DNA from: Flavobacteriaceae bacterium
GTDB lineage: Bacteria; Bacteroidota; Bacteroidia; Flavobacteriales; Flavobacteriaceae
Assembly (NCBI GenBank): GCA_947458575.1
Contig: CANHBE010000115.1
Coordinates: 1 to 7,963, forward strand
Reading direction: 5' to 3'
Length of the DNA stretch: 7,963 nt
Below, one piece after another: positions 1 to 6,148 of this stretch (position 1 is the first letter of the stretch; each line of letters opens with the position of its first letter). A program made the translations under genes and the position numbers. The notes under the pieces are model-generated. The model made no database searches. It was not told where the DNA came from and was given only the letters and a program-made list of their open reading frames with translations.

Positions 1-28
1 AGCTCTCGGGTCATTGCCTTTTTTAAGT

Positions 29-65
29 AAAGCCCCGACTATTTAGTCGCGGCTTTCTGTTTTTG
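29..65 (+). terminator. Intrinsic terminator, first in the array
   Basis: AAAGCC (29-34) pairs with GGCTTT (51-56). After one C-C mismatch, CGACTA (36-41) pairs with TAGTCG (44-49) around a two-base loop. A T-rich tail (CTGTTTTT) follows on the plus strand. It probably ends transcription of a gene lying left of the window. The left flank is also T/A-rich, so it may act in both directions. Confidence 0.7.
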
Positions 66-101
66 GTGGCAATGTGTCGGCTAACGCCTCTATTCGTCGC
101 C

Positions 102-210
102 TTTGCTTCGCCAGTTCGGGCTGAAGCCCTCGGGTCTTTATTGAACCCCAAGCTTGACACGAGCGTAGCGAATTGGCGAAGCAAAAAGCTGGGGTTCTTT
201 GTCTTTATAG
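102..210 (+). other. Interleaved inverted repeats, second terminator of the array
   Basis: Two long inverted repeats overlap in pseudoknot order. Stem 1 is TTTGCTTCGCCAGTTCG (102-118) against CGAATTGGCGAAGCAAA (169-185), 17 pairs with one G-T wobble in RNA. Stem 2 is AACCCCAAGCTT (144-155) against AAGCTGGGGTT (186-196), 11 pairs with one bulged A. It is followed by CTTTGTCTTTAT, so stem 2 resembles an intrinsic terminator. The 3' arms abut at 185/186, so the stems could stack coaxially or exclude one another. A small hairpin, GGGC-TGAA-GCCC (118-129), also lies inside stem 1. No function is known to me. Confidence 0.5.
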
Positions 211-256
211 GTACGACGTGTTCGGCTAACGCATCGAGTCGTCGCCATTTTAAGAG

Positions 257-296
257 AAGCCCTAGCTTGAATAAAGCTAGGGCTTTTTGTTTTTAT
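257..296 (+). terminator. Intrinsic terminator, third in the array
   Basis: AAGCCCTAGCTT (257-268) and AAGCTAGGGCTT (274-285) form a perfect 12-bp stem around a five-base loop. The plus-strand tail is T-rich (TTTTTGTTTTT). The tail on the other strand is weaker, so plus-strand use is favoured. It lies about 200 bases before the FISUMP gene, and no gene sits between it and the previous terminator. Confidence 0.75.
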
Positions 297-370
297 TGGA
301 GCGACGCTCTCAGCTAACGCCTCAAGTCGTCGCCTTTTTAAGAAATAACTCGCTATGGGAATAAAGGTGT

Positions 371-402
371 TTTGTTTTGTAGAAGTTTTGGTTTTATATT
401 TA
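371..402 (+). promoter_or_regulatory. Possible promoter for the FISUMP lipoprotein gene
   Basis: TTTG (371-374) is followed after 20 bases by TATATTTA (395-402). This matches the Bacteroidota housekeeping pattern TTTG/TAnnTTTG except at the last base. It is the best such match in the otherwise featureless AT-rich stretch 346-489. The leader would be about 80 bases, with no Shine-Dalgarno site before the ATG at 490. The region is very AT-rich, so chance matches are likely. Confidence 0.35.
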
Positions 403-489
403 GCAATACACTAATGCGCAAAGAGAAACAAAAGCTGTTGTAGTAGTAAATGTTTTACCTACTTTTATGAAACTTTAAAGTACATTATT

Positions 490-1191
490 ATGAGAAAATA
501 CTATTGTATCATAATCACAATTTTATTTACGGGATTACTTTCGTGCTCCAACGAAGAAACTAAGATGAAAGAGCAAGTGGCGTCAAGGCCAACGGTTCCT
601 GTTTTGGCTAGTGAAGTACAAATTGGGACGCAAGTCTGGATGACCAAGAACTTAAATGTAAGTCGATATAGAAATGGTGACCCGATTCTGCAAGTTGCCA
701 ATTCAGCCCAATGGGCAAATTTAACCACAGGCGCTTGGTGTTATTATAACAACGACCCGGCCAATGGACCAATTTACGGCAAACTATACAATTGGTACGC
801 AGTAAATGACCCGCGGGGCTTGGCGCCTATAGGGTGGCATATACCTACCGATGGGGAATGGACCACGTTAGTCTCATTTTTGGGTTTTCCTGATGTTGCC
901 GGTGGTAAGATGAAAACTACAGGTACTTTACAAGCGGCTAACGGATTATGGAGGAGTCCAAATGCGGCGGCTACAAACAGTAGCGGTTTTTCAGCGCTTC
1001 CAGGTGGGTATGAGGCTGATAATGGTAGTGGATCATTTCTGCTTGATAGAAATGGGTATTGGTGGAGTACAACCGAATTCGGTAGTCTGCGAGCAGTAGC
1101 CCGAATTTTGAGTTATACCAATGGTGGTGTCAGTACATTAGAGTTCTTTAAAGACAATGGTTTTTCTGTTCGTTGTATCAAGAATCAGTAA
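490..1191 (+). CDS. FISUMP-domain lipoprotein of unknown function
   Basis: This 233-residue protein starts with a lipoprotein signal peptide: Arg2-Lys3, a hydrophobic stretch, and the lipobox LLSC at residues 16-19, so Cys19 should be lipidated. The next residues are SNEE; acidic residues just after the lipid-bearing Cys resemble the Bacteroidota surface-export signal, so the protein may face outward. Residues about 43-231 are a Fibrobacter succinogenes major paralogous (FISUMP) domain. Its hallmarks are VQIGTQVWMTKNLN (43-56), YGKLYNWYAV (96-105), GWHIPTDGEW (115-124), the SSGFSALPGGY segment (164-174), YWWSTTE (190-196) and the closing FSVRCIK (225-231). The domain is common in Bacteroidota envelope proteins, and I know of no established activity. 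The start at 490 is the one that gives a complete signal peptide. It is the only plus-strand gene and converges with the M1 gene. Confidence 0.9.
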   Translation: MRKYYCIIITILFTGLLSCSNEETKMKEQVASRPTVPVLASEVQIGTQVWMTKNLNVSRYRNGDPILQVANSAQWANLTTGAWCYYNNDPANGPIYGKLYNWYAVNDPRGLAPIGWHIPTDGEWTTLVSFLGFPDVAGGKMKTTGTLQAANGLWRSPNAAATNSSGFSALPGGYEADNGSGSFLLDRNGYWWSTTEFGSLRAVARILSYTNGGVSTLEFFKDNGFSVRCIKNQ

Positions 1192-1197
1192 TTGTTG

Positions 1198-1326
1198 CTC
1201 GCGTGAGGGATAGCAGCGGTAGCCCACAGCGGCGGAGTGCAACGGAGCGGCGAGGACTATAGCGTATAGCCCGACGGCTCACGAGAGGTTCATGAATTCG
1301 TAAAATTTTCTTGAGCCGGCACGCCC
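1198..1326 (-). repeat. GC-rich structured intergenic element between convergent genes
   Basis: The 149-base gap between convergent genes is mostly filled by an element far richer in G and C than its surroundings. Its ends are complementary: GCGTG (1201-1205) against CACGC (1320-1324). Inside are a hairpin GGACTATA-GCG-TATAGCCC (1254-1272, one mismatch), a second inverted pair GGCTCA (1276-1281) against TGAGCC (1312-1317), and a G-rich stretch with repeated CGGAG/GCGG motifs (1229-1252). CTCG-CG-TGAG (1198-1207) can also pair with CTCACGAG (1278-1285), giving an alternative closing stem. On the minus strand it runs from GGGCGTGCC to CTATCCCTCACGC. From memory, and unchecked, elements with such ends are scattered through Flavobacterium intergenic regions. 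It lacks a T-run, so it is not a standard terminator. The strand given follows those ends and is tentative. Confidence 0.55.
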
Positions 1327-1340
1327 AAATAAAAATCATC

Positions 1341-3188
1341 CTACTGCAGAGTTTCTCGTAAATCCTGAACAGTGGTCAGATGATAGCCTGATTTCGCTTT
1401 TTCAAAAATACGCTGAGCCCAAACTTTTCCTTGAGGTGTTTTTACCATTTCTTTGTAGAGCATTTGCAAAGATCCTGTGCGGCTGGTGGCAATCATAAAC
1501 TGTTCTATCGCTTCATAAGCGGGTTTATATTGTTGACGAATGGCAATAACAAACCATTGGCGTTTGATTACGAAGTTGCCTCCTTGCGTAAAATTGAATT
1601 CGGTATCAATAGCTGCCATCTCTTTTTCGGAAAGGTCTTGGGGTAAGTAATCAATAAAATGTTGTTTTTCATTGGTTGATTTGATTTTTGCGCTCAAACC
1701 TTTGATACCCGTTTGTCTCCATGTTTTTTGAATTTGATCGATGGCGTTAAAATCTTCGGAAACTGGTTTAGTAATATTCGATGGAATGTCTGGTTTGTAT
1801 ATCCATTCTTCGGCTTTGATTTTGGCAGCCAACGCTTTGTCGCCTTTGATTAGTTTTTCATTGAAATAGCTCAAAAAGTCTTCTGTAGTAATGGATTGGA
1901 AGGCGTGGCCATTGAAGTAATCTGTGATAAACTTGTCGAAAGATTCACGACCGACAATACTTTCGACGGTTTGTAGAAAAGCATAGCCTTTTTCGTAGGG
2001 GATATCACTAAGGCAATCGTCTGCATTTTTACCATCAACATTGACTTTCAATTGGGTATCAGGATTATTTGCACCATATTCTGCCATATTATCATAGAGT
2101 GATTTTCGACTGAGAACATCTTGCATTTTGGCTTCTTTGATTCCGAAAATTTCTTCTCCGATGCGGTGTTCGACATAGGTTGTGAATCCTTCATTGAGCC
2201 ACACGTCGTTCCAAGTGGCATTGGTGACTAAGTTGCCGCTCCAACTATGACCTAGTTCATGGGCTAGTAAGCTCGTCAATGATTTGTCTCCTGCGATGAC
2301 ACCTGGCGTAAGGAATGTTAGGTTGGGGTTTTCCATTCCACCATAAGGGAAGCTGGGAGGCAAAACCAGTACATCGTATCTGCCCCAACGATAGGGTCCG
2401 AATAATTTCTCGGCAGCATACACCATTTTCCCAAGTTCACTAAATTCGGCAGCTGCCTTATCCAAGACGGATTGCTCCGCATAAACTCCGGTTCGTGGGT
2501 CGATGGATTTGAATCCTATGTCACCTACCGCGATTGCCATTAAATACGACGGGATCGCTTTGTCTTGTTTGAACTTGTAAATTCCATTTTCGTTTTTTTG
2601 TTGTGGATTAACGGCGCTCATGACTGCCATCAAATCCTTCGGAACGGAAACTTTGGCGTTATAGGTGAAACGAATTCCGGGAGAATCTTGGCAAGGAATC
2701 CAAGTTCGAGACCATATGGTTTCGCCTTGCGAGAATAAGAAAGGTTTCTTTTTGTCTGCGGTTTGTTCCGGTTTTAGCCATTGCAACGCCACAGCATCTT
2801 TGGTGGTGTTGTAATAAATATTGACTTTGGTGGTGTTGGGTTCAATTTGAATATGAAGCGGTTGACCGTGAAATTCCACTTCGGTCCCTAGGCTAAATTT
2901 CGTTTCTTTCTCCTCATCACCAAGAGTTACTTTGGTAATATTAAGTGTGTTTTCGTCGAAGATGATTTCGTTTCCTTTCGAAGTGTTTTCTATGGTCCAC
3001 GTAGCTTTTCCGGAGATTGTTTGCGATTCGAAATCTACTTTGATATCCAAATCCAAATGCTTGACAACGGCATCATTGGGTTTCGAGAAAGAATGTACAT
3101 CTTTGACGAAGTGATATACCGAAGCAACTTCTTTCTTTTGGCAAGACAGCATAATTGACAATAAACAAAGAGTGATTAGCTTTTTCAT
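1341..3188 (-). CDS. M1-family (leukotriene A4 hydrolase-like) aminopeptidase, lipoprotein
   Basis: A 615-residue zinc metallopeptidase expected to remove N-terminal residues from peptides at the cell envelope. Residues 1-16 form a lipoprotein signal peptide with lipobox MLSC (13-16, Cys16). Residues about 40-225 match the beta-sheet N-terminal domain of M1 enzymes. The substrate-anchoring GGMEN is at 283-287. The zinc site HELGH (310-314) is followed after 18 residues by NEG with ligand Glu333, and Glu311 is the expected general base. PYEKG (397-401) supplies Tyr398, equivalent to the transition-state tyrosine of the family. A helical C-terminal domain follows (about 475-610). The length, the PYEKG motif and this C-terminal region fit the leukotriene A4 hydrolase/cold-active aminopeptidase branch rather than long PepN. 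All key residues are present. The ATG at 3188 gives the full signal peptide. A terminator lies directly upstream, so its promoter is unclear. Confidence 0.93.
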   Translation of the reverse strand: MKKLITLCLLSIMLSCQKKEVASVYHFVKDVHSFSKPNDAVVKHLDLDIKVDFESQTISGKATWTIENTSKGNEIIFDENTLNITKVTLGDEEKETKFSLGTEVEFHGQPLHIQIEPNTTKVNIYYNTTKDAVALQWLKPEQTADKKKPFLFSQGETIWSRTWIPCQDSPGIRFTYNAKVSVPKDLMAVMSAVNPQQKNENGIYKFKQDKAIPSYLMAIAVGDIGFKSIDPRTGVYAEQSVLDKAAAEFSELGKMVYAAEKLFGPYRWGRYDVLVLPPSFPYGGMENPNLTFLTPGVIAGDKSLTSLLAHELGHSWSGNLVTNATWNDVWLNEGFTTYVEHRIGEEIFGIKEAKMQDVLSRKSLYDNMAEYGANNPDTQLKVNVDGKNADDCLSDIPYEKGYAFLQTVESIVGRESFDKFITDYFNGHAFQSITTEDFLSYFNEKLIKGDKALAAKIKAEEWIYKPDIPSNITKPVSEDFNAIDQIQKTWRQTGIKGLSAKIKSTNEKQHFIDYLPQDLSEKEMAAIDTEFNFTQGGNFVIKRQWFVIAIRQQYKPAYEAIEQFMIATSRTGSLQMLYKEMVKTPQGKVWAQRIFEKAKSGYHLTTVQDLRETLQ

Positions 3189-3209
3189 AATGTAGTATAT
3201 ATTCTGTAA

Positions 3210-3253
3210 ATTAAATTAAAAATTCCCGTTCTGTAAGGTCAAAACGGGAATTT
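3210..3253 (-). terminator. Terminator after pdhC
   Basis: AAATTCCCGTT (3220-3230) and AACGGGAATTT (3243-3253) form a perfect 11-bp stem with a 12-base loop. Read on the minus strand, the stem is followed by TTTTTAATTTAATTT, a suitable tail. It ends the pdhA-pdhC unit about 45 bases after the pdhC stop. The tail ends only about 22 bases before the M1 start. M1 must therefore use a promoter overlapping this hairpin or rely on read-through; the best -7 candidate (TAATTTAA, in the tail) is poor. Confidence 0.85.
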
Positions 3254-3270
3254 GTATTTTGAAAGTGATG

Positions 3271-3290
3271 CCCTCGACTGCGCTCGGCTG
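3271..3290. repeat. Copy of the CCTCGACTGCGCT short repeat after pdhC
   Basis: CCTCGACTGCGCTCGG (3272-3287) is a GC-rich block in AT-rich spacer between the pdhC stop and its terminator. Thirteen bases (CCTCGACTGCGCT) are identical to 4286-4298 inside pdhC, in the same orientation. It can be read as one unit of a dispersed short repeat family. Its function is unknown. Confidence 0.5.
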
Positions 3291-3296
3291 ATACAA

Positions 3297-5009
3297 TTAG
3301 GCTAACATCGTAACTGGATTTTCCATGTACTGTCTTAGTGTTTGAAGGAATTGTGCTCCGGTTGCTCCATCTACTGTTCTATGGTCACAAGCCAAAGTTA
3401 CTTTCATTGTATTTCCAACGACAATTTGTCCGTTTCTTACGACTGGTTTTTCTTCTATCGCACCTACAGATAAAATTGCAGAGTTCGGTTGATTTATAAT
3501 AGAGGTGAATTCAGAAATGCCAAACATCCCAAGATTGGAAACAGTGAAAGTACTGCCTTCCATTTCGTTAGGTAGTAACTTCTTCGATTTGGCTCTTCCC
3601 GCTAAGTCTTTAACGCTATTACCAATTTGTGATAGTGTCATTTGATCTGTGAATCGCAAAACGGGTACCACTAAACCGTCTTCAACAGCTACAGCAACAC
3701 CCACATTAACGTGGTGATTGATTATGATTGCGTCTTCTCTCCACTGTGAATTCACTTTTGGATGTTTTTTCAGAGCCATTGCACAGGCTTTAATTACCAT
3801 ATCGTTGAAAGAAACTTTCGTGTCAGGTATCGTGTTGATCGTTGCTCTTGATCTCATCGCTTCATCCATTGCTACTTCGATAGTTAAGTAGAAATGAGGA
3901 GCTGTAAAAATTGACTCAGACAAACGTTTCGCAATGATTTTGCGCATCTGCGAATTTTTGATTTCTTCTGTAAAGGTTTCTCCAGCTGGAACGAAAGGTT
4001 GAACAGTCGTCGATTGCTTTTTGTCTGATGTTGGTTGAACCTCGACTGTATTTGGAGTGGCAATTGTTTGTGCATCAAATGACGGTGTGAAGTTTTCGAT
4101 ATCGCTTTTCACGATACGGCCATTTTCACCAGATCCTTTCACCAAAGCGATGTTGATTCTTTTTTCTTCGGCAATCTTTTTCGCTAATGGAGAAATAAAT
4201 ATTCTTTTTCCATCAGAAACCATTTGAATAGTTTCTTCTGCTGCGGTTACTTTTTGTTGTTCCTCGATTGAGCTCGGGATGACAGCCTCGACTGCGCTAG
4301 TCGCGACGGTGGACGAAGTGTTTCCTTTTTTGTAGTTTTCAGCAATACCTGTAATATCAGTTCCTGCTGGCCCGATGATCGCTAACACACTGTCAACCGG
4401 TGCAGTTTGGCCTTCATTAACGCCGATATACAATAAAGTTCCCGCGTTGAATGACTCAAATTCCATCGTGGCTTTGTCGGTTTCAATTTCAGCAAGAATG
4501 TCACCTTCTGATACTTTGTCGCCGATTTTCTTTAGCCAAGTTGCAACAGTTCCGTCAGTCATTGTATCGCTGAGCCTAGGCATAGTGACAACAACTACTC
4601 CTTTTGGCAAAGCAGTTGTCGGTTTTTGGTTTTCGGTTGTTGATGGAGTTGCTTCAACTACGCTTGGGGCGGAATTTGCAACAGCGGGTTCTTCCGTTTG
4701 TTCAGCTTTTAACGACTCTACAGTTGGTACTGCATGTTTTGAAGCGTTTAGTAAAGGACTGATGTCTTCTCCTGCTGCACCAATGATTGCTAAAAGAGCA
4801 TCTACGGGAGCAGTTTCGCCTTCGTTAATACCAATATGTAAAAGAGTACCGGAATTAAAGGATTCAAATTCCATGGTTGCTTTGTCTGTCTCAATTTCAG
4901 CTAGGATGTCACCTTCGCTAATTTTATCGCCCACTTTCTTAAGCCATTTAGCTACAACGCCTTCGGTCATAGTATCACTCAAGCGTGGCATTGTGATAAT
5001 TTTTGCCAT
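3297..5009 (-). CDS. pdhC: Dihydrolipoamide acetyltransferase, E2 of pyruvate dehydrogenase
   Basis: This 570-residue protein moves the acetyl group from E1 onto coenzyme A and forms the core of the pyruvate dehydrogenase complex in the cytoplasm. It has two lipoyl domains, about residues 2-78 and 139-213, each with ETDKATMEF; the lipoyl lysines are Lys43 and Lys179. The two domains are nearly the same in protein sequence but differ at many silent sites, so the duplication is old. A Pro/Ala/Thr-rich linker follows each. The E1/E3-binding domain is about 269-307 (ISPLAKKIA at 272-280, NGRIVKSDI at 296-304). The catalytic domain, about 345-570, ends with CDHRTVDGA, giving the active-site pair His543 and Asp547. 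Residues 234-249 are encoded by a tandem short repeat. It starts 6 bases after pdhA stops, so the two are surely co-transcribed. A 2-oxoglutarate E2 is less likely, because those usually carry one lipoyl domain and the partner E1 here is of the pyruvate type. Confidence 0.95.
   Translation of the reverse strand: MAKIITMPRLSDTMTEGVVAKWLKKVGDKISEGDILAEIETDKATMEFESFNSGTLLHIGINEGETAPVDALLAIIGAAGEDISPLLNASKHAVPTVESLKAEQTEEPAVANSAPSVVEATPSTTENQKPTTALPKGVVVVTMPRLSDTMTDGTVATWLKKIGDKVSEGDILAEIETDKATMEFESFNAGTLLYIGVNEGQTAPVDSVLAIIGPAGTDITGIAENYKKGNTSSTVATSAVEAVIPSSIEEQQKVTAAEETIQMVSDGKRIFISPLAKKIAEEKRINIALVKGSGENGRIVKSDIENFTPSFDAQTIATPNTVEVQPTSDKKQSTTVQPFVPAGETFTEEIKNSQMRKIIAKRLSESIFTAPHFYLTIEVAMDEAMRSRATINTIPDTKVSFNDMVIKACAMALKKHPKVNSQWREDAIIINHHVNVGVAVAVEDGLVVPVLRFTDQMTLSQIGNSVKDLAGRAKSKKLLPNEMEGSTFTVSNLGMFGISEFTSIINQPNSAILSVGAIEEKPVVRNGQIVVGNTMKVTLACDHRTVDGATGAQFLQTLRQYMENPVTMLA
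4262..4309. repeat. Two tandem 24-bp repeat copies within the pdhC linker
   Basis: Two direct 24-bp copies start at 4262 (CCTCGATTGAGCT...) and 4286 (CCTCGACTGCGCT...). The second shares 13 identical bases with the copy at 3272-3284. The first continues as CGGGATGACAG, which I recall (unchecked) as the usual continuation of this repeat in Bacteroidota spacers. Because 24 is a multiple of three, the reading frame is kept. The copies encode TVATSAVE and AVIPSSIE (residues 234-249) in the flexible linker before the E1/E3-binding domain. The second copy also holds a small inverted repeat, CGACT-GCGCT-AGTCG (4289-4303). Confidence 0.55.
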
Positions 5010-5015
5010 AATTGA

Positions 5016-6014
5016 TTAGAGTTTATGTGGGATGAATGGGTAATTTTCTTCTTCATATACAACATCGTAAAGTTGTTGTATTTCTGGAAATGCGGATTCT
5101 TCAGCAAAGGTTGCGCATTCTTCAACTAAGTCTTTTACCCTCTCGTCTATGGCTTCAATTTCAGCATCAGTAGCATATTTTTGATCCTTTATGACATCTA
5201 AGACCTGAGTAATAGGATCAATTTTTTTGTATTCTTCAACTTCGTCTTTAGTTCTATAAAGTTGTGCATCAGACATCGAGTGTCCTCTGTATCGATAGGT
5301 CTTCATTTCTAAAAATGTTGGTCCATCTCCTCGACGCGCTCTATCGATGGCTTCATGCATGGCTTCGGCAACTTTGACAGGGTTCATTCCATCTACTGGC
5401 CCACAGGGCATCTCATAGCCTAAACCAAGTTTCCAAATATCAGTATGATTTGCTGTTCTTTCGACTGAAGTTCCCATAGCGTATCCGTTATTTTCCACAA
5501 TGAAAACAACCGGAAGCTTCCACAACATCGCCATGTTGAATGCTTCGTGAAGTGATCCCTGACGCGCTGCTCCATCACCAAAATAGGTTAGTGTAACGCC
5601 GTCACGACCAAAATATTTATCGGCAAAAGCAATACCTGCACCTACGGGAATCTGAGCTCCTACAATTCCGTGCCCTCCGTAAAAACCTTTTTCCTTTGAA
5701 AAGATATGCATTGATCCTCCCATTCCTTTTGAGGTTCCGGTAACTTTTCCTAATAATTCTGCCATTACTGCTTTTGGATCAACACCCATTCCAATAGGCT
5801 GCACGTGATTTCTATAAGCTGTAATCATTTTGTCTTTCGACAGATCCATGGCGTGCAAGGCGCCAGCAAGGACAGCTTCTTGTCCGTTATAAAGGTGAAG
5901 AAACCCTCTTACTTTTTGTTGTATATACAAAGCTGCTAGTTTGTCTTCAAACTTTCTCCAGAATAACATGTCTTCGTACCACTTCAGGTACACTTCTCTT
6001 GTGACTTCTTTCAT
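5016..6014 (-). CDS. pdhA: Pyruvate dehydrogenase E1 component, alpha subunit
   Basis: This 332-residue protein is the thiamine-diphosphate-binding half of the E1 heterotetramer, which decarboxylates pyruvate and passes the acetyl group to lipoyl-E2. The thiamine-diphosphate/Mg motif starts at GDG (146-148) and ends at ENN (174-176). The conserved family segments YRNH (67-70), GSMHIF (100-105), GGHGIVGAQIP (113-123) and YRYRGHSMSD (240-249) are all present; the last is the phospholoop that binds the cofactor in related enzymes. Its length is normal for an alpha subunit that pairs with a separate beta subunit. No beta subunit or E3 is in the window, so they must be encoded elsewhere. pdhC follows after 6 bases. 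The ATG at 6014 gives a standard N terminus; no Shine-Dalgarno site is seen. A candidate promoter lies about 80 bases upstream. Confidence 0.95.
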   Translation of the reverse strand: MKEVTREVYLKWYEDMLFWRKFEDKLAALYIQQKVRGFLHLYNGQEAVLAGALHAMDLSKDKMITAYRNHVQPIGMGVDPKAVMAELLGKVTGTSKGMGGSMHIFSKEKGFYGGHGIVGAQIPVGAGIAFADKYFGRDGVTLTYFGDGAARQGSLHEAFNMAMLWKLPVVFIVENNGYAMGTSVERTANHTDIWKLGLGYEMPCGPVDGMNPVKVAEAMHEAIDRARRGDGPTFLEMKTYRYRGHSMSDAQLYRTKDEVEEYKKIDPITQVLDVIKDQKYATDAEIEAIDERVKDLVEECATFAEESAFPEIQQLYDVVYEEENYPFIPHKL

Positions 6015-6091
6015 TAGGCTAATTTTCTTTTGTGTCTATTTAACTTATAATTAGAGCGCAAAATAGTTTCCTCACACAGATTTGCGAAAGG

Positions 6092-6123
6092 CAAAAATAT
6101 AACATTCCTTGCGAGATGTAAAA
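6092..6123 (-). promoter_or_regulatory. Candidate promoter of pdhA-pdhC
   Basis: On the minus strand TATTTTTG (6099-6092) matches TAnnTTTG exactly. Nineteen bases upstream is TTTTA (6123-6119), a weak -33 element. Transcription would begin near 6085, giving a leader of about 70 bases. A perfect small inverted repeat, TTTGC-N5-GCAAA (6081-6095), overlaps the -7 box and the predicted start and could be a binding site. The motifs are short and the context AT-rich. Confidence 0.4.
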
Positions 6124-6148
6124 TTAAATTAAGTGAATTTTTACTGCG

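Larger units (their letters stand above)
1..345. repeat. Array of hairpin modules alternating with terminators; no gene seen
   Basis: This stretch has no convincing gene. Three related segments are visible at about 72-102, 212-254 and 299-342. Each contains the core GCTAACGC, then 6-7 bases, then CGTCGCC, usually followed by T/A-rich sequence ending in TTTTAAG. A fourth, partly lost copy seems to start the window (GCTCTCGGGTC...GCC, T-run, AAG, 2-28). In the segments at 212-254 and 299-342 the outer ends are complementary (ACGACG or GCGACG against CGTCGC), so each can fold. After the first three segments comes a strong hairpin with a T-rich plus-strand tail; after the last there is none. The spacing of the CTAAC cores is uneven (81, 226, 314), so this is not a simple tandem repeat. 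It looks like a dispersed intergenic repeat that has amplified locally. Its role is unknown. Confidence 0.6.

Noticed and set aside
63..317. An 84-codon plus-strand reading frame across the repeat array.
   Set aside because: It runs through two terminator hairpins and the repeat modules, shows no domain or signal, and its sequence is explained by the repeats. I treat it as spurious.
72..342. Resemblance of the GCTAACGC...CGTCGCC modules to integron attC sites.
   Set aside because: There is no matching GTTRRRY partner at the other end, no gene cassettes between the modules and no integrase in the window.
1..345. A CRISPR array.
   Set aside because: Only three or four degenerate copies with very uneven spacing, hairpins and T-runs between them, and no cas genes.
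212..345. tRNA or tRNA fragments, because of acceptor-like complementary ends and a GTCGTCGCC(A) ending.
   Set aside because: No T-arm, anticodon arm or D-arm can be drawn, and the folded part is too short for a tRNA.
4375..5019. A 214-codon plus-strand reading frame opposite pdhC.
   Set aside because: It is the exact antisense of the two lipoyl domains. Its length comes from the codon use of pdhC, and the minus-strand protein is unmistakable.
6118..6144. An AT-rich imperfect palindrome after cdd as a terminator.
   Set aside because: The stem is almost all A-T with a bulge, and no T-run follows on the minus strand; it overlaps the candidate pdhA promoter.
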